In this document: positions 33,735 to 42,488 of the stretch, piece by piece
Numbering within the stretch: the stretch's first letter is position 1
How the letters are laid out: every line of letters starts with the position of its first letter
Assembly: GCF_003026495.1 (NCBI RefSeq)
Contig: NZ_PYMA01000016.1
Coordinates: forward strand, 83,943 to 147,942
Direction of reading: 5' to 3'
DNA from: Photobacterium sanctipauli
Lineage (GTDB): Bacteria > Pseudomonadota > Gammaproteobacteria > Enterobacterales > Vibrionaceae
Length of the DNA: 64,000 nt
Notes under the pieces: model-generated
Told to the model about the DNA's origin: nothing
The model's input: the letters and a program-made list of their open reading frames with translations, nothing else
Databases searched by the model: none
Program-made: the position numbers and the translations under genes

Positions 33735-34616
33735 TTAATTACCGTGCCAAATTGAGTAAGACATTCTTTCTACATGCGCCGGAAGATTCTCTTTGTAGCC
33801 ACGCCAGTGGCTGAACTCTGGTAATCTGACCGCTTCCTTAAGCTCTTCGGTTGTTTTTCCTTCTTGCATGCCTTTCCATACCGCATCAAAAAGGGCTTTG
33901 TTGAAGCGGTAGTCTTCTCTAAATGCTTCCGGCGAAGAGGCTGGCATATGGCCACTTAGTACAGTGTCAAATTCAAGTTCGTTCAAGACACGCTCAAAGG
34001 TATTGATAATCGCCACGTAGTTGTGTGCGGTAAGACGATAAGGTTCATTAACGTAACCGGGAAGGTGCCAATCCACCCCCATCAGCACCTGATCTGTAGG
34101 CATATGGATGATGCTCATGCAATCGCCGTCGTTCGGACCGTAATAGTGCAAATCGACCTGCTTGCCGCCTAACTTGACCGAGTAGTGATCCTTATACGTG
34201 ATATCAGGCTGAACGACCCGAGCTTCCAGGTCACGGCTCAACAGCTCTGTACACTTTTCCTGAGTAATAAATTCGGCACCTTCATCTTTGAAGATCTGTC
34301 CCCCTCGCGAATGGTCAAAATGGTCGTGGGAATAAATCACTTTTTTTACGGGTTGATCGGTTAGTTTGCTGATTTCCTTACGCATCATTTTTGAGCGAGC
34401 TTCGCCTGACGGATCCGTTACGATGACACCCTCGTCCGTGATAACGACTAGGCTGTTATAGAAAAACTGTGAATATTGATAAACGCCGTCTTTCAGCTCT
34501 GTCATTGCTGGCTTGGAAGGATCGAAGCCCTGCGCAGCATTGACGCTGGCAACCATGCCAAGCGCAAGGGATAAAGTGGCTAGTTTTGAAGTGGCTAGCT
34601 TTGAAGTAATAGTCAT
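33735..34616 (-). CDS. Exported MBL-fold metallo-hydrolase (copy 2)
   Basis: 293 residues from the ATG at 34616 (GGGAAG upstream; the GTG at 34634 is less likely). A signal peptide ends near SVNA-AQ. The metal-binding motif is VIYSHDHFDHSRGG near residue 97, with further ligands likely His in HYYGPNDGDCMS and Asp in VLMGVDWHLPGYV. It is similar in plan to the following gene, but the sequences are clearly diverged. It is first in a minus-strand series of MBL, MBL and grxB, divergent from a LysR gene 104 bases away that probably controls it. Confidence 0.85.
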   Translation of the reverse strand: MTITSKLATSKLATLSLALGMVASVNAAQGFDPSKPAMTELKDGVYQYSQFFYNSLVVITDEGVIVTDPSGEARSKMMRKEISKLTDQPVKKVIYSHDHFDHSRGGQIFKDEGAEFITQEKCTELLSRDLEARVVQPDITYKDHYSVKLGGKQVDLHYYGPNDGDCMSIIHMPTDQVLMGVDWHLPGYVNEPYRLTAHNYVAIINTFERVLNELEFDTVLSGHMPASSPEAFREDYRFNKALFDAVWKGMQEGKTTEELKEAVRLPEFSHWRGYKENLPAHVERMSYSIWHGN

Positions 34617-34720
34617 AATGCTTCCCTGTTTCACCGTAGTTGGTAAAACAGAAGATAATTAATATAATCAGTGTGCACAATTAAGCAAAATGTCACTTCA
34701 TAATATATAAAAAGTATCTA

Positions 34721-35617
34721 ATGGATAAGTACAAGAATATGCAGCTGTTTTGCACCGTTGTTGAAAAAGGCAGTTTTGCCAAAGCCGCTAAAACAATTGG
34801 TGTGACCCCCGCGATTGTCGGGCGGAGGATCGCAGACTTAGAAAATGAGCTGGGATTGGTCTTGCTGAACCGCACCACCAGAAGCATGCAGCTTACACCT
34901 GGAGGAAAAGATTACTATCAGGGGGTAAAGCGGATTGTTGAAGACATTGACCGGCTTGAGGATTCGCTAAGCTCTGATCATCAAAATAATCCCTCTGGCC
35001 TCATTCGATTATCGGCACCCGATGGACTAGGGCCCTTTTTAATCCAAGCGATTAGCATATTCAGGGCAAATTATTCTAACATTCGTTTCGATTTAATTTT
35101 AAGTAATGCCCAAACGAATCTGATCAAAGAGGAGGTAGACCTTACCTTCCGCCTGTCCTTTGACCTTCAAGACTCCTCTTATATTGCAACAAAGCTGGGT
35201 TCAACCACTTTTAGCCTGTATGCATCACCAAAATATTTGGCAATAAAAGGTATACCCACTCATTTTAGCGAACTAGAACACCATGATTGTATTCATATGG
35301 GGAGTAATCGGTATGGTGATGTGTGGAATCTACAGGTAGACGGAAAAAATGTTACTTATCGGCAACAATGGGCGATGGTGGTATCCAGTACAGGGGCATT
35401 GATTCAGGCATTGCAAAATGGGATGGGGATTGGTGCTGTTCCAACCATATTCGCACGCGAGCAAGTCAGTCAAAGTCAACTGATAGAGTTGTCTGGGTTA
35501 GCAAGCTTTCCTGAAGTTGGGATATACGGCATGTACCCGACACGCAAGCATATGCCCTACCGTATGACACTGTTCTTAAATTTTCTAAAAGAGTGGTTCA
35601 AAACCAACATAGTTTAA
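34721..35617 (+). CDS. LysR-family transcriptional regulator
   Basis: 298 residues. The winged helix is standard (FCTVVEKGSFAKAAKTIGVT, PAIVGRRIADLENELGLVLL, NRTTRSMQLTPGG), with an unusual AIVGRR in the recognition helix in place of SxVSRx. The effector domain follows to the end. It is transcribed divergently from the two MBL-fold hydrolases and grxB and therefore probably regulates them. No convincing Shine-Dalgarno precedes the ATG at 34721; the upstream sequence is AT-rich and holds the likely promoter on both strands. Confidence 0.9.
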   Translation: MDKYKNMQLFCTVVEKGSFAKAAKTIGVTPAIVGRRIADLENELGLVLLNRTTRSMQLTPGGKDYYQGVKRIVEDIDRLEDSLSSDHQNNPSGLIRLSAPDGLGPFLIQAISIFRANYSNIRFDLILSNAQTNLIKEEVDLTFRLSFDLQDSSYIATKLGSTTFSLYASPKYLAIKGIPTHFSELEHHDCIHMGSNRYGDVWNLQVDGKNVTYRQQWAMVVSSTGALIQALQNGMGIGAVPTIFAREQVSQSQLIELSGLASFPEVGIYGMYPTRKHMPYRMTLFLNFLKEWFKTNIV

Positions 35618-35926
35618 ATTTACTTTTCCGGATCCGATTTAACCATTACTCGCACTTAGACAGTTAAGCACCTCTGGCTCGGTTAGGGTTGTTGCGTAAC
35701 GAACTAAATTCAAAGCTTACAAACACCATAGCTGGTCGAGACTAGAATATGTAACGCAAATTCGCTGGCGCGATCTGCCATTGAACAATTACGTTAATTA
35801 ATTTTGGGGCAAAAATGAGTCAGCCAACAAGTTAGCATATGACGAATAAGCAACCTGCCAGCTCCTAACGACAAAAACCAACAGGTTGCATTCAAATGGC
35901 TTTAACTAGCAGCAGCTAGCAAATCG
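35618..35926. other. Intergenic stretch without a gene
   Basis: Between the convergent LysR and CBS genes. The only structure noticed is an 8-base inverted repeat GCAACCTG (35849-35856) / CAGGTTGC (35881-35888) with a 24-base loop and no T tract. No open frame of note. Confidence 0.6.
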
Positions 35927-36379
35927 CTAGGCCACTTGCTTCTTTTTCTTCGAGGCTTTCTGGCTCTCAAGGCTGTCTTGGAAGGCGCGGAGTAAGTCGA
36001 TGGCGGACAGCATGCCGACCAGCTCCCCAGCCTTGTTGAGTACCGGGGCGGCACCGATGTGATGGTCTAAGATGGTGCCAATGGCTTTGGTGAGGGTGTC
36101 GTAGGTGCGAACATGGATGACATCTGTACACATAACATCACCGATGTGCAGATCATCGGTTAAATCGTAGTCGTGGCCGATTTCCGGTGACTCGTCGACC
36201 CATTGCGGGCGGCGCAGCTCTCGGTCGCTGACAATGCCGACGAGTTTGCCCTGGTCGTTTACCACGGGCAGGTGGCGAATCGACTCATCGCGCATCAAGA
36301 AGAAGGCTTCACGAAGTCCTGCATCCGGTTGGATCGTAATAATCTTTTGCGTCATGTATTCAGATACTTTTGTTGGCAT
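35927..36379 (-). CDS. CBS-domain-pair protein
   Basis: 150 residues from the ATG at 36379 (GGGAAG seven bases upstream). Two CBS motifs are present: YMTQKIITIQPDAGLREAFF with HLPVVNDQGKLVGIVSDREL, and VMCTDVIHVRTYDTLTKAIG with APVLNKAGELVGMLSAIDLL. CBS pairs bind adenine nucleotides or related ligands and usually regulate a partner; here no catalytic domain is attached. The C-terminus is lysine-rich. It is divergent from the YdjM-like gene. Partner not identifiable. Confidence 0.9.
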   Translation of the reverse strand: MPTKVSEYMTQKIITIQPDAGLREAFFLMRDESIRHLPVVNDQGKLVGIVSDRELRRPQWVDESPEIGHDYDLTDDLHIGDVMCTDVIHVRTYDTLTKAIGTILDHHIGAAPVLNKAGELVGMLSAIDLLRAFQDSLESQKASKKKKQVA

Positions 36380-36617
36380 TGCATCTTCCCTTGTCAAAGT
36401 AAACGGATGTTGCTCGATTTACCCTAGCTAAATCTCCGGCCGTGAACTGCGAGCAAACCCTAATTTTTACTTTTGCACGTTAACTAAAATGCCGCCTCAT
36501 GTTGGTTTATCGTATCGGTAAATACGACTTTTCTGTTAATGTGTGGCAACTAAGTCAGATTGTGATGGTCGGACGTATAAATAGCATGAACCGTTCGGTC
36601 TTTATCAAGGAGTAGTC

Positions 36618-37661
36618 GTGGATTCAGTTACACAAATGGTACTGGGGGCAGCCGTTGCCGGTTTTGTCGCCGGCAGGAAATGTTCTCCGAAAATCTTATT
36701 GGCAGGTGCGGCGCTGGGAACCTTACCGGACTTGGATGTCATGCTCAGCTATGGCGATCCTGTGTCTGATATGGTGAAGCACCGTGGCTTTAGCCATTCT
36801 CTGTTTGTCCTGCTGCCCTTTTCATTGTTGTTAAGCTGGCTGTGGCAGAAGTGGCGGCCAACCCGCTTTAGCTTTGCCCATTTGTGGTTGCTGGTGGCGG
36901 CTTGTTTGCTGACCCACCCAATCCTTGATGCCTTCACAGCCTACGGTACGCAGCTGTTCTGGCCGATCACCACGCCGATAGCTATCTCTAGCGTGTTCAT
37001 TATCGACCCGTTTTATACCGTGCCGCTATTGCTGATGCTGATCGCCAGCTTGTTGTGGCGTGATCGTATGGCTAAGCTTTGCGGCGCCGGGCTGGCGGTG
37101 TCTTCGCTGTATTTGGTTTGGTCGTTGGTTGCGGTGAATGTGATAGAGCAGCGGGTCGAACAACAGCTTGAAGGCACGCCAATGGCGGGGCAGCCGGTGT
37201 TTATTACCCCAACGCCGTTCAATACCGTGCTTTGGCGTATTGTGGTGAAGGGTGAAGATCACTATTTAGAGGGGCTGTCATCCTTGGTTGATAGCGATAC
37301 CCATATCGAGTTTATCGAAAAGCCGTTAGGTGCATGGCCTGAGGGTATCGATTCTGACTATCAGCAGATGTTGGCCCATTTCACCTCGGGTTTTATGAAG
37401 TACGAGCAGCGCCAAGATGAGCTGGTTGTCACTGACTTGCGTCTCGGTATGGCCGACTACATGCCATTCCAATTTGCATTGGCGAGCCAAGATCAGAGCG
37501 GCAATTGGTCGGTGATCCCGCCGGTTCGGCTTGAAAGCCAGTCGGTGAGGCTGAAGCATATCCCTACCTTGTGGCTGCGGGTGTTGGGAAATCAGGATAT
37601 TGACGCCAACCTGTGCCATATCTCCGAGTGCCCGAGTATCGGTGAAACCGCTCGTCGGTAG
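36618..37661 (+). CDS. YdjM-like inner-membrane metal-dependent hydrolase family protein
   Basis: 347 residues; GTG start with AGGAG at 36608-36612. The N-terminus is typical of the family once called DUF457/YdjM (VTQMVLGAAVAGFVAGRK, TLPDLDVMLSYGDPVSDMVK, HRGFSHSLFVLLPFSLLLSW), and includes conserved HRGFSHS and HPILDAFTAYGTQLFWP. Four to five transmembrane segments in the first 200 residues are followed by a soluble C-terminal region of about 150 residues. YdjM is induced by LexA control in E. coli; no clear LexA box (CTG-N10-CAG) was seen here. Enzyme activity has not been shown for the family. Confidence 0.8.
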   Translation: MDSVTQMVLGAAVAGFVAGRKCSPKILLAGAALGTLPDLDVMLSYGDPVSDMVKHRGFSHSLFVLLPFSLLLSWLWQKWRPTRFSFAHLWLLVAACLLTHPILDAFTAYGTQLFWPITTPIAISSVFIIDPFYTVPLLLMLIASLLWRDRMAKLCGAGLAVSSLYLVWSLVAVNVIEQRVEQQLEGTPMAGQPVFITPTPFNTVLWRIVVKGEDHYLEGLSSLVDSDTHIEFIEKPLGAWPEGIDSDYQQMLAHFTSGFMKYEQRQDELVVTDLRLGMADYMPFQFALASQDQSGNWSVIPPVRLESQSVRLKHIPTLWLRVLGNQDIDANLCHISECPSIGETARR

Positions 37662-37722
37662 GTATGAACAATTGCATCTCAATCTATGCGCTCCTTCAGC
37701 TGTGTAGCGGAAGGGGCGAATA

Positions 37723-37854
37723 ATGTTGCACAAATATCTCGTTGCGGTAATTCAATTGGGCGCTTTGTGTAGCACGCTTATCTTTATCGAATACCATTTT
37801 TATGCCTCTACTCACATATCAACTGGTTGCTGTGAATTAACAAAATTTAATTGA
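37723..37854 (+). CDS. Possible small ORF (43 aa) upstream of dcu gene
   Basis: ATG at 37723, stop TGA at 37852-37854 inside the FNR box. GGAAGGGGCG precedes it. The predicted product has a hydrophobic N-terminal half (MLHKYLVAVIQLGALC...), consistent with a small membrane protein. No relatives recognised; weak evidence. Confidence 0.25.
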   Translation: MLHKYLVAVIQLGALCSTLIFIEYHFYASTHISTGCCELTKFN

Positions 37855-37864
37855 TACGCATCAA
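37851..37864 (+). promoter_or_regulatory. FNR box, perfect consensus
   Basis: TTGATACGCATCAA is an exact TTGAT-N4-ATCAA palindrome, 107 bases upstream of the dcu start. A weak -10 (TCTACT, 37890-37895) about 32 bases downstream of its centre would place the box near -42 to -44 of the start point, as at class II FNR-activated promoters. Confidence 0.7.
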
Positions 37865-37971
37865 TTGCTAAGCAAGATTGTGCTGGCAGTCTACTCCCAA
37901 AGTATTGTTGCTTTACCTTTCTAACACCTTGTTGGAAGGGAATATTTTGTCGATATAGGGAGATGACGAGT

Positions 37972-39294
37972 ATGTTGTATTTGGAATTTTTATTCCTTCT
38001 TCTCGTGTTGTACGCGGGTAGCCGGTTCGGTGGTATTGGCCTTGGGGTTGTATCTGGCTTAGGTCTGCTGGTTGAAGTGTTCATTTTCAGAATGCCGCCG
38101 ACATCGCCGCCGATCACGGTAATGTTAATTATTATTGCGGTTGTTACCTGTGCTTCGATTTTGGAAGCGGCAGGTGGTTTGAAATACATGCTGCAAGTGG
38201 CAGAGCGTATTTTGCGTAGCAACCCAAAACGTGTGACGTTTCTTGGCCCGTTAGTGACCTACGTGATGACGTTCATGCTAGGTACAGGCCATGCGGTTTA
38301 TTCCATTATGCCAATCATTGGCGACGTGGCGCTTAAGAACGGTATCCGTCCTGAGCGTCCTATGGCAGCCTCATCGGTGTCTTCCCAGCTAGCGATCACC
38401 GCCAGCCCGATCTCAGCTGCAGTTGTTTACTACCTCGCCCAGTTAACCGGTATCCAAACCGATATCACCCTGTTGACCATTTTGATGGTTACCGTGCCTT
38501 CTACCTTGTTGGGTACCTTCCTGCTGTCGCTTTATAGCCTACGCCGTGGTGCCGATCTGAAAGAAGACCTGGAATACCAGCGTCGTTTGCGCGACCCGCT
38601 ATGGAAAGACAAGATCCTTCATACCACGGCAACGTCGCTGGACGAGAAGCTGCCAGCATCGGTCAAGCATGCGGTAATGCTGTTTATCCTAGCGCTTGCC
38701 TCGATTGTGCTTGTTGCGATGTGGCCTGATATTCGCACCATTGGTGAAGGTAAGCCTATCCCTATGTCGGTGATCATCCAGATGATGATGTTGGCCTTCG
38801 GTGGTTTGATTTTGCTGGTGACTCGCACCAATGTGCAGAAAGTGCCTGAAGGGGTGGTGTTTAAATCGGGCATGGTCGCCGCGATTGCCATCTTCGGTAT
38901 TGCTTGGATGAGTGACACCTACTTTCAGTATGCAATGCCATCGTTCAAAACGGGCATTACCGAAATGGTGCAAGATTACCCGTGGACATTCGCATTGGCG
39001 CTGTTCATCGTATCGGTTGTGGTGAACAGCCAGGCGGCAACGGCACGTATGATGCTGCCTGTTGGCCTTGCGATGGGGCTTAACCCGGCATTGTTGATTG
39101 GCTTGATGCCTGCGACCTACGGCTACTTCTTTATTCCGAATTACCCGTCTGATATCGCCACCTGTAACTTCGATGTCACGGGTACGACGAAGATTGGTAA
39201 GTGGTACTTTAACCATAGTTTCATGGCGCCGGGCCTGATTGGTGTGGTTTCGGCGTGTACCTTTGGTTATACCATCGCCCAAGTCATTGTTTAA
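37972..39294 (+). CDS. Anaerobic C4-dicarboxylate transporter (DcuA/DcuB family)
   Basis: 440 residues from the ATG at 37972 (GGGAG nine bases upstream; the ATG at 37963 abuts that site and is less likely). About 11-12 hydrophobic segments. Typical Dcu features include LYAGSRFGGIGLGVVSGLGL, then GTGHAVYSIMPIIGDVALKN and RPERPMAASSVSSQLAITAS. The family exchanges fumarate, malate or aspartate for succinate during fumarate respiration. The perfect FNR box upstream supports anaerobic induction, as for dcuB of E. coli. The gene is followed by a strong terminator. DcuA or DcuB cannot be told apart here; I leave the symbol empty. Confidence 0.9.
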   Translation: MLYLEFLFLLLVLYAGSRFGGIGLGVVSGLGLLVEVFIFRMPPTSPPITVMLIIIAVVTCASILEAAGGLKYMLQVAERILRSNPKRVTFLGPLVTYVMTFMLGTGHAVYSIMPIIGDVALKNGIRPERPMAASSVSSQLAITASPISAAVVYYLAQLTGIQTDITLLTILMVTVPSTLLGTFLLSLYSLRRGADLKEDLEYQRRLRDPLWKDKILHTTATSLDEKLPASVKHAVMLFILALASIVLVAMWPDIRTIGEGKPIPMSVIIQMMMLAFGGLILLVTRTNVQKVPEGVVFKSGMVAAIAIFGIAWMSDTYFQYAMPSFKTGITEMVQDYPWTFALALFIVSVVVNSQAATARMMLPVGLAMGLNPALLIGLMPATYGYFFIPNYPSDIATCNFDVTGTTKIGKWYFNHSFMAPGLIGVVSACTFGYTIAQVIV

Positions 39295-39308
39295 ATTAGC
39301 ATAAAAAG

Positions 39309-39344
39309 AATGCCAGCTAGTGTGAGAACTCGCTGGCATTTTTT
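39309..39344 (+). terminator. Intrinsic terminator of the dcu gene
   Basis: Stem AATGCCAGC / GCTGGCATT with a 14-base loop region, followed by TTTT. It starts 14 bases after the stop codon. Confidence 0.85.
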
Positions 39345-39498
39345 GTGTCCAAATTTTGTAAATTTAAGTATAAAATGAGACCAAGCTGATGATTTTTATT
39401 CCGAATTGGAATTTGTTTGCCTAATAAAAAAGCATTAAAATTCAAAGGTGTTATATTTATTTTAATAAGAATGATGTGTGGGCCCATTGAGGTGGTAA

Positions 39499-39606
39499 AT
39501 GAAGAAGGTCGATTTTGATGCGTTAAGGGCACGGATGCACGGAAAAGCGTTAAAGAAAGCAATGGACTTCTATAAGAAAAAGCTTAGAAAAGAAGAACAA
39601 AAATAA
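39499..39606 (+). CDS. Small basic protein, 35 aa
   Basis: ATG at 39499 with GAGGTGG upstream, TAA at 39604-39606, and its own strong terminator 15 bases later. The product (MKKVDFDALRARMHGKALKK...) is highly basic and helical, ending KKKLRKEEQK. Ribosome site, codon use and dedicated terminator all point to a real gene. I do not know the family; nucleic-acid binding is a possibility from charge alone. Confidence 0.6.
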   Translation: MKKVDFDALRARMHGKALKKAMDFYKKKLRKEEQK

Positions 39607-39621
39607 TGAACAGTTACAACT

Positions 39622-39652
39622 AAACGGGAGCACCTAAGTGCTCCCGTTTTTA
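39622..39652 (+). terminator. Strong intrinsic terminator
   Basis: Twelve-base perfect stem AAACGGGAGCAC / GTGCTCCCGTTT around CTAA, followed by TTATTT. It can serve both the 35-residue gene and, on the other strand, psiE. Confidence 0.9.
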
Positions 39653-39669
39653 TTTCTATTTTTTACCAG

Positions 39670-40104
39670 TTAATCTTCCGATTGGCGCTTGTGAGGCTCG
39701 GTGACTTCTTCGTAAGGCCAATAATGGTGGCCGATACGGATCACGAGCGTGGCAGCCGCAAGGATAAAGGCTGCGAGCGCTAGCCATACCACGTAGATCC
39801 CATCCAACTCTTTCATTCCTAGGGTGATATAGCGGGCAATGGCCATGATCGCAATGTAGATTGGGTAGCGAACCGGGATCTTACCGTTGGCGATAAATTG
39901 CTGCACCATGGCTAATACTTCGAGGTATATGAACATCAATAAGATGTCGGTGAGCAGAATTTGCCGGTTGACGTAGACATGGATGAATTCGTTGATCATC
40001 GCAGCCAGCGTCGCCAGTGTTATCGCAACCAGCAGTATGGCTTCTAGTATGTGGAAGAGCTTTAGGAAAGGGCGGCTGAAGCCCTTAGGCAAATGTGAAG
40101 GCAT
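39670..40104 (-). CDS. psiE: Phosphate-starvation-inducible protein PsiE
   Basis: 144 residues from the ATG at 40104, preceded by AGGAT; longer frames upstream lack a ribosome site. Four transmembrane helices fill most of the protein (LFHILEAILLVAITLATLAA, ILLMFIYLEVLAMVQQFIAN, PIYIAIMAIARYITLGMKEL, VVWLALAAFILAAATLVIRI). The conserved IPVRYPIYIAI segment is diagnostic for PsiE. The function of PsiE is unknown; in E. coli it responds to phosphate starvation and cAMP. No Pho box was identified upstream. It lies upstream-convergent with the 35-residue gene. Confidence 0.9.
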   Translation of the reverse strand: MPSHLPKGFSRPFLKLFHILEAILLVAITLATLAAMINEFIHVYVNRQILLTDILLMFIYLEVLAMVQQFIANGKIPVRYPIYIAIMAIARYITLGMKELDGIYVVWLALAAFILAAATLVIRIGHHYWPYEEVTEPHKRQSED

Positions 40105-40232
40105 GAAAGATCCTAATGACGATTTATTATTATGCTTACGGTGAATTCCATCACCGTAAGCCAATTATATTTTAGATAACTCGAAAAAGGATATTATTTT
40201 CCATGCGATAGGCAGGATAGTTGTAACTGGGT

Positions 40233-40838
40233 TTACCAATCGACGCCTTTTCGTGCTTTTACGCCGCTTTCAAAGGCGTGTTTTACATTACGTACTTCCG
40301 ATACGGTATCTGCCAAATCGGTTAGCGAGCGATGGGCCCCACGGCCTGTGACAACAACCGACTGCATTTTCGGGCGGTTTTGGATTGCTTCCAATACCTC
40401 GTCTAATTCTACGTAGCCGTATGTCACCATATAGGTCAGCTCGTCCAGCAGCACGACATCGTAGCTATCATCAGCCAGCATCTTTTTACACTCGGCCCAT
40501 GTTTTTTGTGCGGCTTCGGTATCGGACTGCTTGTTTTGGGTTTCCCAGGTAAAGCCCGTCGCCATTACCGCGAAGTTAACGCCATGCTGTTCAAGCAACG
40601 CACGTTCACCGCAATCCCATGTTCCCTTGATAAATTGGCCTACGCCACACTTTTGGCCGTGGCCAACGGCACGGGCAATGGTGCCAAAGCCCGACGTCGA
40701 CTTGCCTTTACCGTTACCGGTGATCACTAAAAAGATCCCTTTCTCTTCTTGAGCGGCATCGACCCGAGCATCAATTTCTGCTTTGACTTTTTCCTGTCGG
40801 GCTTTGTATCGCTCGTCTTTTTGTTTTTGATCTACCAT
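40233..40838 (-). CDS. btuR: Cob(I)alamin adenosyltransferase (CobO/BtuR type)
   Basis: 201 residues from the ATG at 40838 (AAGGA upstream); a much longer frame overlaps cobS and is not credible. The P-loop GNGKGKSTSGFGT near residue 40 is in the inverted orientation of this family, with VGQFIKGTWDCGERALLEQH, VVLLDELTYMVTYGYV and VVTGRGAHRSLTDLAD. It transfers the adenosyl group of ATP to cob(I)alamin or cobinamide. It is 14 bases after cobS in the same operon, so this part of the genome holds a salvage/assembly branch of cobalamin metabolism. No cobalamin riboswitch was seen upstream. Confidence 0.95.
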   Translation of the reverse strand: MVDQKQKDERYKARQEKVKAEIDARVDAAQEEKGIFLVITGNGKGKSTSGFGTIARAVGHGQKCGVGQFIKGTWDCGERALLEQHGVNFAVMATGFTWETQNKQSDTEAAQKTWAECKKMLADDSYDVVLLDELTYMVTYGYVELDEVLEAIQNRPKMQSVVVTGRGAHRSLTDLADTVSEVRNVKHAFESGVKARKGVDW

Positions 40839-40852
40839 GGGAATCCTTGTTG

Positions 40853-41617
40853 TTATGTGATGCTTGCCAATAGAACGAGATAGCCAGCGATTTCTGATAT
40901 TTGTTGAGCCGCGCCTAGGCAGTCTCCGGTATAGCCCCCAAGTTGGCGATTGAACCAACGGCCACAGCAAAAGCGCGCGATGATAAGGATCACCGTTAGG
41001 ACGAAGGCTGTGGTGAGGGGGAGTAAGAGTAATACCATTAAACTGGTGGCAATTAAAACCCACAAATCGTGCTGGCTTTGCTGATTTGCCAAAGGTTTTA
41101 CTTTGCTTTGCTCGTCCAATCTCACATAGGGATAGCTGAAGATCAGGCTAGCAGCGATGGCCCGGCTTAGGGTATGCATGATTACCAATGACAGGGCTGC
41201 AAAGCTGATGCTGACATTGGCAATGCTGGCTAACGTTGCCCACTTTAATCCCAGTGCGATAAATAGCGCGCTGGCCCCATACGTGCCAAGGCGCGAATCC
41301 TTCATAATGTCGAGCTTCTGCTCGGGTTTCCATCCGCCACCAAAGCCATCGAAGACATCGGCAAGCCCATCTTCGTGAAAGGCCCCCGTGAGTAGCAGGC
41401 TAAACGCCATTGCGATGACGATGGCAATGGCGGGCGGGAATAAGGTTTGAACGACAATAAATACCAACGCCGTTAGTACACCAACAACGGTGCCGACAAG
41501 CGCAAAGTACCGATTGGCCTGGTTCAGGCGCTCTGGGGAGTATGGCGTGTTAGCAGGAATAGGGATGCGGGTGAAAAATGCCAGTGCCACCAAGAAGATT
41601 TGCCATTGTTGCTTCAT
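40853..41617 (-). CDS. cobS: Adenosylcobinamide-GDP ribazoletransferase (cobalamin-5-phosphate synthase)
   Basis: 254 residues, normal for CobS. It joins adenosylcobinamide-GDP and alpha-ribazole at the inner membrane in the last steps of cobalamin assembly. Visible are FFTRIPIPANTPYSPERLNQ at the N-terminus, ALLLTGAFHEDGLADVFDGFGGG (first part ALLLTGAFHEDGLADVFDGF trimmed) with the metal-binding DGLAD, and DSRLGTYGA. Six to seven hydrophobic segments. ATG at 41617 is the first gene of the cobS-btuR pair, divergent from the DUF3313 lipoprotein. cobU and cobT are not in this window. Confidence 0.9.
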   Translation of the reverse strand: MKQQWQIFLVALAFFTRIPIPANTPYSPERLNQANRYFALVGTVVGVLTALVFIVVQTLFPPAIAIVIAMAFSLLLTGAFHEDGLADVFDGFGGGWKPEQKLDIMKDSRLGTYGASALFIALGLKWATLASIANVSISFAALSLVIMHTLSRAIAASLIFSYPYVRLDEQSKVKPLANQQSQHDLWVLIATSLMVLLLLPLTTAFVLTVILIIARFCCGRWFNRQLGGYTGDCLGAAQQISEIAGYLVLLASIT

Positions 41618-41755
41618 ATATCGCTATGAAAATCCGTTTAAAATGAAAAACAAAAGAGTAAAGTATTTTAAACCGATTTTTGATTTCAGCTTAACCGTTT
41701 TTTTAGTTAGAATCCCACTAACGGTATGGTGTTCTATTTATTGAAAGGTTTATCA

Positions 41756-42448
41756 ATGCGTATTTGGTTGGCGGTTTGTTTTATTGCTTTACTTGCGGGT
41801 TGCTCTAGTCGGTTACCCACCGATCAGGAGTGGGCCGAAAGTTCGGCACAGCGCAAGGGGGAGCTGGTCGAAGTCGAGTATATTGAAGATGCCACTGGGC
41901 TACAGTGGGTGTCGCCAACACTGGAGGTTTCTAAATACCAGCAGTTGATGATTGAGCCTGTAGGGCTAAATCAGAAAGCGAAGACCGATCACCAGCTTCC
42001 CGAAAAAGTGCTGGAGCGAATATCGCATCGTTTGACTGGGATTCTGGAAGAAGAGTTGTCTAACGGTGTGCCTATTACCCATAGCCCAAATGATCACACC
42101 GCCATACTCAGGGTGGAGATAACCCGAGCCAGTACCGATATGGAAGATCTGAAGATCACCGAGATCCTACCTTATGGGGCAATTATTGGCGGAACCAAAG
42201 CCTTGCTAGGTACGCGGGATCGTATTGTCCGTCTGTTGGTCGAGTCCCAATTGCTTGATAGTACGACTGGCGAGTTGCTTGCCGAACGCGTTAGTGTATT
42301 GTTAGCAAAAGACATATTGGAAAATGACACCGAACAACTACGCTTTGAGCAGATAAAGGATGCTGTCGAGCGCTTTACTCAAGATATCGTCCATTTCATC
42401 CGTTTAACGGCTTATCAAGGCCACTTGATAGAGCAGGGTGAGGGTTAA
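41756..42448 (+). CDS. DUF3313 lipoprotein
   Basis: 230 residues from the ATG at 41756 (AAGG upstream; an ATG at 41726 would precede the signal peptide improperly). The lipoprotein signal MRIWLAVCFIALLAGCSS gives a lipobox LAGC with Cys16 as the acylated residue, and Ser at +2 predicts outer-membrane sorting. The remainder matches the DUF3313 family (IEPVGL..., VEITRASTDMEDLKITEILP, GAIIGGTKALLGTRD). Function unknown. It is followed after 40 bases by a phosphatase gene on the same strand and diverges from cobS. Confidence 0.85.
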   Translation: MRIWLAVCFIALLAGCSSRLPTDQEWAESSAQRKGELVEVEYIEDATGLQWVSPTLEVSKYQQLMIEPVGLNQKAKTDHQLPEKVLERISHRLTGILEEELSNGVPITHSPNDHTAILRVEITRASTDMEDLKITEILPYGAIIGGTKALLGTRDRIVRLLVESQLLDSTTGELLAERVSVLLAKDILENDTEQLRFEQIKDAVERFTQDIVHFIRLTAYQGHLIEQGEG

Positions 42449-42488
42449 TACGTGCGGCAGGCGTAGGCGTTTCAATAAGGAATAATGT

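Noticed and set aside
40839..41063. N-terminal extension of btuR
   Set aside because: Overlaps cobS extensively and has no homology; the ATG at 40838 has AAGGA and begins the family sequence.
41618..41755. Possible cobalamin riboswitch before cobS
   Set aside because: The gap is too short and lacks the B12-box pattern.
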